NCBI GenBank assembly: GCA_946885545.1
Contig: CAMPGP010000124.1
Location: 1-6,650 of the forward strand
DNA length: 6,650 bases
Origin: an uncultured Altererythrobacter sp.
GTDB lineage: Bacteria; Pseudomonadota; Alphaproteobacteria; Sphingomonadales; Sphingomonadaceae
Direction: 5' to 3'
Shown: piece by piece, positions 5,927 through 6,650 of the stretch
Numbering within the stretch: position 1 is the first letter of the stretch
How the letters are laid out: the number at the start of each line of letters is the position of its first letter
Position numbers and translations under genes: made by a program
The notes under the pieces: model-generated
What the model was told of the DNA's origin: nothing
Database searches by the model: none
The model's input: only the letters and a program-made list of their open reading frames with translations

Positions 5927-6650
5927 TCAGTGCGCGCGAAGTTGTTCGTCGAGGAATGCCGCGACGTCGGCAAGTTCGACGTCGCGCGCCACGAATGCTT
6001 GGCCGATTCCGCTTAGGAGCACGAAGGGCAGCGTGCCGGCGTCCATCTTCTTGTCGTGCAGCATGTGATCGGCGAGCCGGCGCCCGTCGACATCGAGGCC
6101 GAGCGCGGCGATCTCGCTCGGCAGGCCTGCGGCATCGACCGCGCGGGTCACGCGCGCCGCGTCGTCGTCGCCGATCAGCCCGATGCGGGCGGAGTAGCGC
6201 GCGGCGAGCACCATCCCGAGCGCGACGCCCTCGCCATGGAGCAGGCGGTCGGAAAAGCCGGTCTCCGCCTCCAGCGCATGGCCGAAGGTGTGGCCGAGGT
6301 TGAGCAGCGCGCGCCGGTCGGCCGTCTCGCGCTCGTCCTCCGCCACGATCCGGGCCTTGGCCGCGACGCTGGTGGCGACGGCACGTTCGAGCGCTGCGTC
6401 CTCGCGCGCGAGCACGGCCGGGCCGCTTTCCGCAAGCCAGTCGAAGAATTCCGCATCGCCGAGCACGCCGTACTTGAGCACCTCGGCATAGCCGGCGCGC
6501 ATCTCGCGCTCGGGCAGGGTGGCGAGCGCGTCGAGATCGACCAGCACCAGCGCGGGCTGATGGAACGCGCCGACGAGGTTCTTGCCCGCCGCGGTGTTGA
6601 TCGCGGTCTTGCCGCCGACCGAGCTGTCGACCTGCGCCAGCAGCGTGGTC
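5927..6650 (-). CDS. aroB: 3-dehydroquinate synthase, N-terminus outside window
   Basis: AroB converts DAHP to 3-dehydroquinate, the second step of the shikimate pathway to aromatic amino acids, using NAD and a divalent metal in the cytoplasm. The frame is open to the window edge. The C-terminal 240 residues are present and about 120 N-terminal ones are missing, judged from a usual length near 360. Numbered from the first full codon, [12 protein letters not shown] (7-18) and [11 protein letters not shown] (22-32) are the nucleotide/substrate-binding blocks. GYAEVLKYG (53-61) carries the metal ligand E56, [12 protein letters not shown] (116-127) carries H120, and [11 protein letters not shown] (136-146) carries H138. 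[19 protein letters not shown] is at 198-216. All three metal ligands are present, so the visible part looks functional. A GTG or ATG start near 6547 is internal and not the true start. It is the first of three leftward genes that may share a transcript. Confidence 0.95.
   Translation of the reverse strand, partial: TTLLAQVDSSVGGKTAINTAAGKNLVGAFHQPALVLVDLDALATLPEREMRAGYAEVLKYGVLGDAEFFDWLAESGPAVLAREDAALERAVATSVAAKARIVAEDERETADRRALLNLGHTFGHALEAETGFSDRLLHGEGVALGMVLAARYSARIGLIGDDDAARVTRAVDAAGLPSEIAALGLDVDGRRLADHMLHDKKMDAGTLPFVLLSGIGQAFVARDVELADVAAFLDEQLRAH

Noticed and set aside
5916..5938. CGCGCG repeats around the aroB stop codon as a terminator
   Set aside because: The pairing is a simple self-complementary CG run with a 10-base loop and no following T run; too weak to call in GC-rich DNA.

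Overview
The window is ordinary high-GC bacterial chromosome. It most resembles an alphaproteobacterium, probably a sphingomonad such as Erythrobacteraceae. That placement is inferred from very high GC at third codon positions, an alphaproteobacterial-type propionyl-CoA carboxylase alpha subunit, and a PccA-CsaA neighbourhood; no phylogenetic marker was tested. There are seven protein genes. The two at the window edges are incomplete. I see no rRNA, tRNA, CRISPR array, insertion sequence or phage gene.

The left part reads rightward. It starts with the C-terminal three quarters of PccA, the biotin carboxylase and biotin-carrier subunit of propionyl-CoA carboxylase. A small CsaA-type tRNA-binding protein follows, and its GTG start shares one base with the pccA stop. 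Next comes an AT-richer gap of about 190 bases holding a small hairpin and a plausible Rho-independent terminator. Then come a 91-residue protein I do not recognise and a DUF488 protein. These last two are separated by a perfect 12-bp stem-loop.

The right part reads leftward and converges on the DUF488 gene with only 22 bases between stop codons. In transcription order it holds 3-dehydroquinate synthase (aroB, N-terminus outside the window), a POT/PTR2-type proton-coupled transporter, and a TPR-sulfotransferase. Gaps of about 60 and 25 bases make one transcript plausible. aroB is shikimate-pathway housekeeping. The transporter keeps the family's TM1 signature but appears to lack the usual acidic residues of TM7 and TM10. 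The sulfotransferase has far lower GC at third positions than its neighbours and looks like a later acquisition.

I found no convincing new multi-gene system. The observations most worth checking are the compositional island made by the sulfotransferase, the atypical binding-site residues of the transporter, the perfect inverted repeat in front of the DUF488 gene, and the unrecognised 91-residue protein.
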